DNA of 64,000 nt from an uncultured Ruminococcus sp. (GTDB lineage: Bacteria; Bacillota; Clostridia; Oscillospirales; Ruminococcaceae), in assembly GCA_934474025.1 (NCBI GenBank), contig CAKSMF010000003.1:199712-263711 (forward strand), in the 5' to 3' direction. This document shows positions 25,694 to 32,845 of the stretch, piece after piece. The number at the start of each line of letters is the position of its first letter. Positions within the stretch are counted from its first letter, which is position 1. The translations under genes and the position numbers were made by a program. The notes under the pieces are model-generated. The model was not told where the DNA came from, did no database searches, and was given only the letters and a program-made list of their open reading frames with translations.

Positions 25694-26934
25694 GGTACAT
25701 CACCTCCGTAAATTTTATGTAATCGTTCTATATCTTTATTGAATTTATTCTGTAATTCATTATTTGTTGTTTCAAATACGACAATTCTGCCAATAAATGT
25801 TTTAATCCATGGTGATGCCTCATTTGCATCAAAAATATCAATATCAAAAGCATAAAGTCCATTTGTTACTTTTGTAACTGTACCACTGCGTTTTTCACGT
25901 TCAAGACGCTTTAATATAAACATTTCTGTTTTTTCATTGATTGATACTTCCATATGGATATGCTCTGTTTGTCCGTATTTTCGTGTATTTCCGAAACTTG
26001 TTCCCCATAGATATTTTTGATTATCTTTATAATACTGATAATATTTATTGTATTCCGTTATCACATCAAGTGATTTTACTTTCATTACAGAATCAATTCT
26101 TACAGACAATAAGCGTTTCTGCTTAACTGAATACATAATAAGATAATTTCTGCCTGTCTGAACAGAAAAATGAAGTTTTAAGGGGATTGCTGTAATTTCA
26201 TGATTAATCCTGTTTTTTCTGCTTACACATGATAATAAAACTAACTTTTTCTGTTGCATTGCATCTATGATATCCAGTAATACTTCGTCATCAAGAGTAT
26301 GCACCATATAAGCGTGTTTGCGTGTGAAAATTGTATTTTTTATATCAAGTCTGTCCATGATAAAACTACCGATTACTCCAAAAGGATTTTCTTCTGAAAA
26401 AAATTTTATCATGTCTTCTGTTCCTTTAAAACGACTGATGACTGAACTCGCATAACAATCAGATTTTGTGTATAGTATGGATTTTCCGTTTTTAATTTCT
26501 GAAATCAAGCCTTCATTTACATATTCCTTTAATTTGATGCGAATAATCTGAATATCAATAACTATTCCGTAATACTGCGAAATATAGTCAGCAATTTTTG
26601 ATACTGTCATAGTACTATTTTCAAGAATGTCCATTAAAATAAAATGCAGGCGAATATCATTATCGGTATAAGACTTAGATTTATAGCATTGATATAACGG
26701 ATTTTCATATATATTACTGCTGTCAATCTGAATAGACACTTTCTTTTTATGTCTTTCAAGAGATATATGAATGTAATCTGAAAGCCAGCTTTCAATTCTG
26801 CGTTTTTCGTTATCATATGTGCGTTTACTTTTTTCATCAAAGCTGTCTCTTGTATGAAATCCGAAAATATAAAAGTCACGAACATATTCACGTATCTTAT
26901 CAAAATTCTTTATCAATTCAGAATATATAGCCAT
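25690..26934 (-). CDS. WYL domain transcriptional regulator
   Basis: The 414-residue protein has a winged-helix-like segment (MTVSKIADYISQYYGIVIDIQIIRIKLKEYVNEGLI, about residues 98-134) and a WYL domain (LVLLSCVSRKNRINHEITAIPLKLHFSVQTGRNYLIMYS, about residues 232-270), then a WCX-like C-terminal domain. It is the likely regulator of the divergent rtcB operon: the two starts are 145 bp apart and their -10 regions share a 12-bp sequence. GGAGATG precedes the start. Confidence 0.82.
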   Translation of the reverse strand: MAIYSELIKNFDKIREYVRDFYIFGFHTRDSFDEKSKRTYDNEKRRIESWLSDYIHISLERHKKKVSIQIDSSNIYENPLYQCYKSKSYTDNDIRLHFILMDILENSTMTVSKIADYISQYYGIVIDIQIIRIKLKEYVNEGLISEIKNGKSILYTKSDCYASSVISRFKGTEDMIKFFSEENPFGVIGSFIMDRLDIKNTIFTRKHAYMVHTLDDEVLLDIIDAMQQKKLVLLSCVSRKNRINHEITAIPLKLHFSVQTGRNYLIMYSVKQKRLLSVRIDSVMKVKSLDVITEYNKYYQYYKDNQKYLWGTSFGNTRKYGQTEHIHMEVSINEKTEMFILKRLEREKRSGTVTKVTNGLYAFDIDIFDANEASPWIKTFIGRIVVFETTNNELQNKFNKDIERLHKIYGGDVP

Positions 26935-27079
26935 TCAGAACATCTCCTTTCCAATGTTATTATATCAGATTTTTGCTTATATTGCAATAAAGAATAAAAC
27001 CTCGCACCTTTTTTTATATGATTCTTTTGCCTATATCTGATATAATACATATAACAGCTACAAACAGGAGGCAAAGAAT
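26935..27079. promoter_or_regulatory. Divergent control region between WYL genes and rtcB
   Basis: Both directions have the same extended -10 sequence ATCTGATATAAT: plus strand 27035-27046, minus strand 26959-26970. Neither has a recognisable TTGACA at the right distance. TTGC-containing, TATA-rich sequence lies before each. This looks like an activated or specially regulated pair of promoters rather than a constitutive one, fitting control by the WYL protein. Confidence 0.55.
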
Positions 27080-28315
27080 ATGTTTGAATATTATGACAAG
27101 GACAAAATGCTGATACCAATTAAAATCTGGACTGAATCTATTGATGATATTGAGGAAAACTGTCTTGAACAGGCTATTCACCTTGCTAACCTTCCGTTTG
27201 CACATGACCACATTGCTCTTATGCCCGATACCCATACAGGAAGAGGAATGCCCATTGGTGGTGTTATTGCTTGCAAAAATGCCGTTATCCCTAATGCTGT
27301 TGGTGTGGATATCGGTTGTGGAATGGCATTTGTACAGACAGATATTCCCGTAAATATTTTGCGTGAAACCATGACGGGAAGCGGAGAACTTATTAAAGTG
27401 ATTATCGGAAATATACTTCGTACAATTCCTGTGGGATTTCGCCATTACAGTAAGCCACAGCCATCAGAAGTATTGGATAAGGCACAGGCTGAAATAGAAA
27501 AATATAAGGCTGACAGCGACCTGCTTAAATTTATTGAACAAAGCTATTGCTCAATAGGTTCATTGGGGGGCGGAAATCATTTTATCGAAATACAGGAAGA
27601 TGAAAATGGAATGTCTTGTATAATGCTTCATTCAGGAAGCAGAATGTTTGGCAATATGATTGGACAGCACTTTAACAGAATTGCCCATAAAATGAATGAT
27701 AAGTATTTTTCTGTTGTTCCGTCAGAGTATAATCTTCCGTTTCTGCCTGTGGATACAACCGAAGGTCAGCAATATCTGAACTGGATGCATCTTGCAATGG
27801 ATTTTGCTTATGAAAACAGAGCTGTAATGCTCGAAAAAGTGAAACAGATATTCACTGAACAAGTTGAAAAGTATACAGGAATCACTTCAAATTATGGTAA
27901 TATAATTAATTGTCATCATAATTATGCATCACTTGAAAATCACTTCGGAGAAGATGTATGGGTACACAGAAAAGGTGCTATTCGTGCCACAAATGGAGAA
28001 ATTGCAATCATTCCAGGCTCTATGGGTTCAAACAGTTATATTGTCAGGGGTATAGGAAATCCTGAAAGTTTCTTTACATCTTCTCACGGAGCAGGCAGAA
28101 GTTATTCCCGTACCAGTGCAATGGAGAAGTTTTCCATTGAATCAGTTATGATTGACCTTAAGCAAAGAAATGTGGTGCTCGGAAAAAATTCCAAAAAAGA
28201 TGTAGCTGAGGAGTGCCGTTTTGCTTATAAGGATATTGACATAGTTATGAAAAATCAAAGTGACCTGACCACACCGATTAAGAAACTGTTTACAGTCGGA
28301 GTTGTCAAAGGATAG
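27080..28315 (+). CDS. rtcB: RtcB family RNA-splicing ligase
   Basis: The 411-residue protein has the RtcB active site: MPDTHTG (D50), GVDIGCGM with metal-binding D77 and C80, GGGNHFIE, HSGSR, NCHHNYASLEN, HRKGAIRA, and SSHGAGRSYSRT, where the histidine accepts GMP. RtcB joins 2',3'-cyclic phosphate or 3'-phosphate RNA ends to 5'-OH ends. At 411 residues it is of the shorter bacterial type. AGGAGGC lies before the ATG. The context (WYL regulators, DIP1984 gene, tRNA-like RNA) points to RNA repair rather than splicing. Confidence 0.95.
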   Translation: MFEYYDKDKMLIPIKIWTESIDDIEENCLEQAIHLANLPFAHDHIALMPDTHTGRGMPIGGVIACKNAVIPNAVGVDIGCGMAFVQTDIPVNILRETMTGSGELIKVIIGNILRTIPVGFRHYSKPQPSEVLDKAQAEIEKYKADSDLLKFIEQSYCSIGSLGGGNHFIEIQEDENGMSCIMLHSGSRMFGNMIGQHFNRIAHKMNDKYFSVVPSEYNLPFLPVDTTEGQQYLNWMHLAMDFAYENRAVMLEKVKQIFTEQVEKYTGITSNYGNIINCHHNYASLENHFGEDVWVHRKGAIRATNGEIAIIPGSMGSNSYIVRGIGNPESFFTSSHGAGRSYSRTSAMEKFSIESVMIDLKQRNVVLGKNSKKDVAEECRFAYKDIDIVMKNQSDLTTPIKKLFTVGVVKG

Positions 28316-28327
28316 GGGGAATTATAT

Positions 28328-28780
28328 ATGAAACTTGCAACTGCATTGGCTGAACGTTCTGATATTCAGAATAGAATCAGTGAAATATCGGTAAGACTAA
28401 ACAATAATGCAAAGGTACAAGAGGGGGATATTCCGGCTGAAAACCCTATAGTGTTAATTGAAGAGCTTGACAGCATGACAGAACGTCTTGAAACTCTGAT
28501 AGCTCGTATTAATCTGACAAACAGCAGTACATTCTATAATGGAAAAACAATTACAGATTTGCTTGCACATAGAGATTGTTTGAAGAATAAAATCGAAATA
28601 ATGCGAAATTTTCTGAACAATGCGAGCAATCGTGTCACAAGAATGACAAGAACTGAAATCAAAATTATAAGCACTATACCAGTATCAGATATTCAGAAAA
28701 CAGTTGACATTCTTTCAAAAGAACTGAGAATTGTTGACGAAAAAATTCAAGAACTGAACTGGACTACGGAACTAAAATAA
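28328..28780 (+). CDS. DIP1984 family protein
   Basis: The 150-residue helical protein matches the DIP1984 (older name septicolysin-like) family: KLATALAERSDIQNRISEIS, NNAKVQEGD, ARINLTNSSTFYNGKTITDLLAHRDCL, TRTEIKIISTIPVSDIQKTVD and the invariant C-terminal ELNWTTEL. It starts 12 bp after rtcB, so it is in the same operon. The family's activity is not established; the steady link with RtcB suggests an RNA-binding or repair partner. Confidence 0.85.
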   Translation: MKLATALAERSDIQNRISEISVRLNNNAKVQEGDIPAENPIVLIEELDSMTERLETLIARINLTNSSTFYNGKTITDLLAHRDCLKNKIEIMRNFLNNASNRVTRMTRTEIKIISTIPVSDIQKTVDILSKELRIVDEKIQELNWTTELK

Positions 28781-28830
28781 TATAGTGGGTGGGATATTTA
28801 CAGAGTGGATGCATCTCCGTCAGCAGAGAA

Positions 28831-28888
28831 TATGTTGATTAATTGGTAAAATCAGGACAGGTTTTGAGGTTCAAATCCTCGTTTCATA
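28831..28888 (+). ncRNA. tRNA-like RNA lacking an anticodon arm
   Basis: Downstream of the DIP1984 gene and before the operon terminator lies a tRNA-shaped sequence. It has a D-arm TTGAT/ATCAG whose loop contains the tRNA-typical TTGGT, and a T-arm TGAGG-TTCAAAT-CCTCG with a textbook TTCAAAT loop. A weak closing pair TATG/CATA brackets it. Only about nine bases separate the two arms, so there is no anticodon stem, and no CCA follows. It could be a tRNA mimic serving RtcB or the WYL sensor, or a decayed tRNA. Confidence 0.6.
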
Positions 28889-28980
28889 ACGCATAGTCCA
28901 GTATTTTTACATGTGTATTGTAATTTATTATTATCACTACCTTACATCAGCTGTAAATTGGGAGGGTAAGTATTTGTATA

Positions 28981-29017
28981 AAAACAGCACAATTCAATTT
29001 GAATGGTGCTGTTTTTA
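28981..29017 (+). terminator. Terminator of the rtcB operon
   Basis: AAAACAGCAC pairs with GTGCTGTTTT, extended by ATTCAA/TTGAAT, followed by Ts. It places the tRNA-like RNA inside the rtcB transcript. Confidence 0.85.
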
Positions 29018-29248
29018 TTATAGTCTTCACATGGAAATCGTTGTCTGAAAAATTCAGTAAATGACACACAATAACGTTTCAGAAAAATATTTCCCCGCTA
29101 TGATAAACTTGATTTTATTTATATTTCTGTTATTTATCTTGCTGTGATTTCTTAATGTGAACAGATTCTGATATAAGTATTATGTTTTTTAACAAAAAAG
29201 AAGCTCAAACACTTGAACTTCTTTTACAATGTTATTCATTCAACATTA

Positions 29249-29325
29249 TGGCGTGCCTGGAGGGATTCGAACCCCCGACCTACTGGTTCGTAGCCAGTCA
29301 CTCTATCCAGCTGAGCTACAAGCAC
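29249..29325 (-). tRNA. tRNA-Arg (ACG), copy 1
   Basis: A 77-nt gene with encoded CCA. Acceptor GTGCTTG/CAGGCAC, anticodon loop CTACGAA (anticodon ACG), T-loop TTCGAAT. Confidence 0.95.
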
Positions 29326-29463
29326 ATCACCCGTTGACAATAAATATTATATCACAACTTTTTGAAATTGTCAACACTTTTTTTATAAAACGTAATATTT
29401 TATATTTTTTTTAGCAAAATTATATAAAATTTATATGCAAATAGCAGAAACACAAAATATCTA

Positions 29464-30051
29464 TGCATAGTCCAGCATTTTTACATGTGTATTGTGATTT
29501 ATTATTATCACTACCTTACATCAGCTGTAAATTAGGAGGGTAAGTATTTATATAAAAAAAATATGGAAAAATAATTCTTGTTGTAAGATTATAAGTTTAT
29601 ATGTGAATGCTTTATATCATAGAAAATAACAAATGGAAGTCATTGTCTGAAAAATTAAATAACGTTTCAGAAAAATATTTCCCCGCTATGATAAACTTGA
29701 CTTTATTTATATTTCTGTTATTTATCTTGCTGTGATTTCTTAATGTGAACAGATTCTGATATAAGTATTATGTTTTTTAACAAAAAAGAAGCTCAAACAC
29801 TTGAACTTCTTTTACAATGTTATTCATTCAACATTATGGCGTGCCTGGAGGGATTCGAACCCCCGACCTACTGGTTCGTAGCCAGTCACTCTATCCAGCT
29901 GAGCTACAAGCACATCACCTATTGATAATAGATATTATATCACAACTTTTTGAAATTGTCAACACTTTTTTTGGAAAACGTAATATTTTATATTTTTTAT
30001 CCTAATTATATGAAATTTATATGCAAATAGCAGAAACACAAAATATCTATT
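29464..30051. repeat. Tandem duplication, copy 2 (contains tRNA-Arg)
   Basis: Second copy of the block at 28892. It keeps the 90-bp head (GCATAGTCCAG...GGAGGGTAAG) and the tRNA-Arg segment with only scattered changes, but its middle section carries unrelated sequence and lacks the terminator hairpin. Confidence 0.8.
29837..29913 (-). tRNA. tRNA-Arg (ACG), copy 2
   Basis: Identical to copy 1 over the 77-nt gene, including CCA. It lies in the second unit of the tandem duplication. Confidence 0.95.
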
Positions 30052-30078
30052 GACATTTCATGAAATCTGTGATATAAT
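30050..30078 (+). promoter_or_regulatory. Promoter of the tRNA-Lys pair
   Basis: TTGACA (30050-30055), 17-bp spacer, TATAAT (30073-30078), 15 bp before the first tRNA-Lys. Confidence 0.8.
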
Positions 30079-30092
30079 TGATAATGTTGTGA

Positions 30093-30168
30093 GAGACATT
30101 AGCTCAGCCGGTAGAGCATACGCCTTTTAAGCGTAGGGTCGAGGGTTCAAATCCCTCATGTCTCACCA
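30093..30168 (+). tRNA. tRNA-Lys (TTT), copy 1
   Basis: A 76-nt gene with encoded CCA. Acceptor GAGACAT/ATGTCTC, anticodon loop CTTTTAA (anticodon TTT). A terminator-like hairpin follows. Confidence 0.95.
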
Positions 30169-30183
30169 ACATTTTTAATTGCG

Positions 30184-30209
30184 AAAGTCCGATGACTTCG
30201 GATTTTTTT
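30184..30209 (+). terminator. Terminator after tRNA-Lys copy 1
   Basis: AAGTCCGA pairs with TCGGATTT (one G-U pair), followed by a T-run. Confidence 0.65.
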
Positions 30210-30237
30210 GTTTTCAATTGTACTATATATTGAATAT

Positions 30238-30310
30238 GAGACATTAGCTCAGCCGGTAGAGCATACGCCTTTTAAGCGTAGGGTCGAGGGTTCAAATCCC
30301 TCATGTCTCA
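30238..30310 (+). tRNA. tRNA-Lys (TTT), copy 2
   Basis: Identical to copy 1 through the discriminator base, but without encoded CCA. No promoter of its own is evident, so it may depend on readthrough of the first terminator. Confidence 0.93.
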
Positions 30311-30316
30311 CTGATT

Positions 30317-30342
30317 AAAGTCCGATGTTTCGGACTTTTTTG
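30317..30342 (+). terminator. Terminator after tRNA-Lys copy 2
   Basis: AAAGTCCGA pairs perfectly with TCGGACTTT, then Ts. It resembles the terminator after copy 1. Confidence 0.75.
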
Positions 30343-30370
30343 TTTTGAAAATTATTTCATATTAAAACAA

Positions 30371-30411
30371 AAATTCATAGACTTCAAATTCTGAAGACTA
30401 TGAATTTTTTT
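30371..30411. terminator. Strong symmetrical hairpin, possible two-way terminator
   Basis: AAATTCATAG-A-CTTCA (30371-30386) pairs with TGAAG-A-CTATGAATTT (30392-30407), with one internal A-A mismatch, and Ts follow. The stretch from here to the small regulator at 30779 holds no gene. Confidence 0.7.
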
Positions 30412-30778
30412 ATTTCTACTGACCAGATTTATATTTATAGTGGTTTTTATCAAAAATATTTTACTGATGATATATAGTTTGAAAGTATGTGGTTCTATTG
30501 TGAAAATTTTTTCAATATTCTTTCTTATAAATTTCGCTTTTGTTAAATAACTGAAAAAGCTTTGTTCCAAATGGCTGAATGTAAAGTGAATTTTACCTAT
30601 TTTACCGGAAAATTTTCTATCAGAAGTTATACAAATTTATATCTTAAACTCATACTAAATTGAAATTTTTTATAACTAGTAGTCATTCTGATAACCATAT
30701 AGTTTGTGTAAAACTAAGTTATAATGATGTATACTAATAGTATGTAAGTATAACTATCAGGTGGGAGGAAAAATAAAT

Positions 30779-31099
30779 ATGACTTCAATTGGCAGAAATA
30801 TCCGCCATTTTAGAACTGATAAAAATATGAAACAAGAAGTTCTTGCTGAAAAAACTGATTTAAGTGCAAATTATATTGGAATGATAGAACGTGGGGAAAA
30901 AATACCGTCTTTAAATTCACTTATCAGAATTGCAAATGCTCTTGAAGTTACATCTGATATGCTTTTGTGCGATTTGGTTACAAGGTCATATTGTGTTAAA
31001 AATTCAGTTTTGATGGACAGGATTTCTAAGCTATCCTCAAAAGAACAGCAGAAAATTTATGCTGTTGTTGAAACAATGCTTAAATATTCTAATAAATAA
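30779..31099 (+). CDS. XRE-family transcriptional regulator (small)
   Basis: The 106-residue protein has an N-terminal helix-turn-helix (IGRNIRHFRTDKNMKQEVLAEK, then DLSANYIGMIERGEKIPSLNSLIRIANAL) and a short helical tail. ATG 30779 is chosen with GGGAGG 10 bp upstream; a GTG at 30761 is too close to that site. It is a single gene; targets are unknown. Confidence 0.85.
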   Translation: MTSIGRNIRHFRTDKNMKQEVLAEKTDLSANYIGMIERGEKIPSLNSLIRIANALEVTSDMLLCDLVTRSYCVKNSVLMDRISKLSSKEQQKIYAVVETMLKYSNK

Positions 31100-31185
31100 T
31101 TTTAAGTTTATTTAACTAAATATATAGGGATTTTCATTTTTCTAAGGAATGACAGTACAATCTATGGATTTAAAAATTTATTTCA

Positions 31186-31218
31186 AAAGCCTGTTGATTT
31201 ACAACAGACTTTTTTTAT
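31186..31218 (+). terminator. Terminator after the small XRE regulator
   Basis: AAAGCCTGTTG pairs with CAACAGACTTT (one mismatch), followed by Ts, about 90 bp past the gene. Confidence 0.65.
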
Positions 31219-31288
31219 TTTTGTTCTTGTATCATAGCTAAATGTATGTTATAATAACTATTAGTTATTATGAAAGGAGCTTTTAACA

Positions 31289-31503
31289 ATGAAAAATATC
31301 GAAAAGGTTTTCAAAAAAATAGCTAAAGGCATCATACAAGTGTTGAAAATGTTAGAGAGGAAATTGCTTTTTCTATTGAAACGGCAATGAAAAATGCTTC
31401 TCCTAATGCTAAGAAAATCTTGAAATCTATATCTGAAACGGGTATAACTCCGACTCCAGAAGAACTGATTATATATATTTACAATAATTTAACAAATCAA
31501 TAA
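31289..31503 (+). pseudogene. Frameshifted small gene, Spo0A C-terminal-like family
   Basis: A good ribosome site (AAAGGAGC) and ATG start a frame (MKNIEKVFKKIAK) that is cut off after 33 codons. Reading shifts near 31325-31332, after which the other frame continues without stops: HHTSVENVREEIAFSIETAM, then NASPNAKKILKSI, to TAA at 31503. Joined, this gives about 70 residues like the small Spo0A-C-annotated proteins of Ruminococcus. The length is not a multiple of three, so one base is missing or extra. Confidence 0.65.
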
Positions 31504-31603
31504 TTTTTTATATATTATATCAGATGTTTCCTGCTTTCAAGAGATTTTTATTATGAATCATTGTGATTTTTTGTGTCTGTATCATTTTTATTACTTTCTT
31601 TCT

Positions 31604-31634
31604 ATAAAAAAAGAGCCACATTTTGCTGTGGTTC
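31604..31634 (-). terminator. Terminator of the minus-strand pseudogene
   Basis: On the minus strand GAACCACA pairs with TGTGGCTC (one G-U pair), followed by a T-run. Confidence 0.65.
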
Positions 31635-31646
31635 AAAATAAACATA

Positions 31647-32195
31647 TTAATTACAGAAAAACTGTCGAATAATACCAGAAGCCATGTAATCTACCATTTC
31701 AAGAGCTTCTTTTTCTATGAATTCAAATATTTCGATGTTCATTTGATATTCTTTTTTTTAGCATGAATTCTGCTTCTTTTTCTGTCATACTTAAATGACT
31801 GTACATCATTTCGTTCCATTTCTGCTCACGCCAATAACAATTAATTGAAGATAAAAATTTTGCAATATCGTCCGCATTGGCATACCACTTTTTACGCAAC
31901 ATATCAGCTTTTGCAGTATTTTTTCCTTGTCGGCATTAACCAATTCGCCGGCAATATTCAAATGTTCTGTTAACAGTTTTTTAAATTCTTCTGCTTTTTT
32001 CTTACCATAAAACTTTTTCAGAATATTTGCAAAATCTATTGGATTTTCAAGCAATCTGTCTGTCACATATTTTAAATCTGGTAATTCCTCTGCTGTGCTG
32101 ATTATGAAAAAACGAGTCCAATAAACATGTTGCGACCATAGCTTACGTATTTTATTTATGATTTCCTGTTGATTGCAGGTACAAGATTTTCTCAT
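31647..32195 (-). pseudogene. Frameshifted gene of a conserved family (often mis-annotated acetylglutamate kinase)
   Basis: The first part reads IRKLWSQHVYWTRFFIISTA, DLKYVTDRLLENPIDFANIL, then HLNIAGELVNADKE. It then breaks near 31925 in an A-run. The next frame continues AKADMLRKKWYANADDIAKF, CYWREQKWNEMMYSHLSMTE, then breaks again in a run of eight Ts (31752-31759) and ends KEALEMVDYMASGIIRQFFC. The intact family is about 180 residues. Both lesions are in single-base runs, so decay and sequencing error are both possible. Confidence 0.7.
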
Positions 32196-32375
32196 ATATA
32201 TGCTCCTTATATCGAAAAATACAACTATATATCATCATATGTCAATAATTTCAATGTGTGAATTTTATCATAAAGAAAATCGACAATAGGAATAAGCAGT
32301 ATTAACATAACTTTGATATTTATATATAATAAGTATCTGCTTCTTCTGTGCTACTATAAACTTTTTATTTATGAG

Positions 32376-32404
32376 TAAAAAAAGCCCGAATACTCGGACT
32401 TTTT
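32376..32404 (-). terminator. Terminator of tRNA-Leu (TAG)
   Basis: On the minus strand AAGTCCGA pairs with TCGGGCTT (one mismatch), followed by Ts. Confidence 0.65.
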
Positions 32405-32420
32405 GGAATAGTTATTTACA

Positions 32421-32505
32421 TGGTACGCCTGACAGGAATCGAACCTGCACACCTTTCGGCACAAGAACCTAAATCTTGCGTGTCTGCCAGTTTCACCACA
32501 GGCGT
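32421..32505 (-). tRNA. tRNA-Leu (TAG)
   Basis: An 85-nt gene with encoded CCA. Acceptor ACGCCTG/CAGGCGT, anticodon stem CAAGA/TCTTG with loop TTTAGGT (anticodon TAG) and a long variable arm. Confidence 0.95.
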
Positions 32506-32653
32506 ATATGATTATTGGAAAAATCTAATGATTTATTATAACAGTTTTTTTGAAGAATGTCAAGTACTTTTTTGAAAAAATTTATATTCAAGAACGAAAA
32601 TAATAATTTATATAAACACACGGAATTTTCAGTTAAAAAACTCCGTGTGCTTG

Positions 32654-32845
32654 TTCAACAAAACTTTGAATCCTCCGTTTCTTTAAGCGACGAACATTGT
32701 AAAACGGCAGTGGGAGCAGAAAGAATTGGTATCTTCCACTGACATGAAATCAATCCGCTTGACAGATTCTTCAAAATATAATATACTGAATATGACATTA
32801 TAAGTCAGGGAGGTCATGGACAGAATGCCCTGTGGATTGAAACAA
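32654..32845 (+). repeat. 192-bp interspersed repeat, copy 1
   Basis: From TTCAACAAAACTTTGAATC to GGATTGAAACAA this block recurs at 59889-60080 with the same length and about ten differences. It contains two hairpins, CGTTT/AAGCG and CAGTGGGAG/CTTCCACTG. In both, the G-U pairs seen here are G-C pairs in the other copy. A promoter follows (TTGACA 32759-32764, 17 bp, TATACT 32782-32787), then AGGGAGG and a start-like ATG opening MDRMPCGLKQ. The right end abuts the hydG stop codon. The end hairpins recall IS200/IS605-derived miniature elements. Confidence 0.75.

Larger units (their letters stand above)
28892..29463. repeat. Tandem duplication, copy 1 (contains tRNA-Arg)
   Basis: The block beginning GCATAGTCCAG and ending CAAAATATCTAT recurs directly after itself at 29464. 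The first 90 bp and the last 400 bp are nearly identical between copies; the middle differs (copy 1 has the operon terminator there). The left boundary lies immediately after the tRNA-like RNA. Confidence 0.8.

Noticed and set aside
28892..28970. Short frame ending CKLGG conserved in both duplicated blocks
   Set aside because: It has no ribosome site, copy 1 lacks the ATG, and two recent copies are too few to show selection for coding.
32807..32845. CRISPR-like repeat end (TGGATTGAAAC) after a leader-like AT-rich region
   Set aside because: Only one unit occurs at each of two places, no spacers follow, and no cas genes are present. The sequence is the edge of a 192-bp interspersed repeat.
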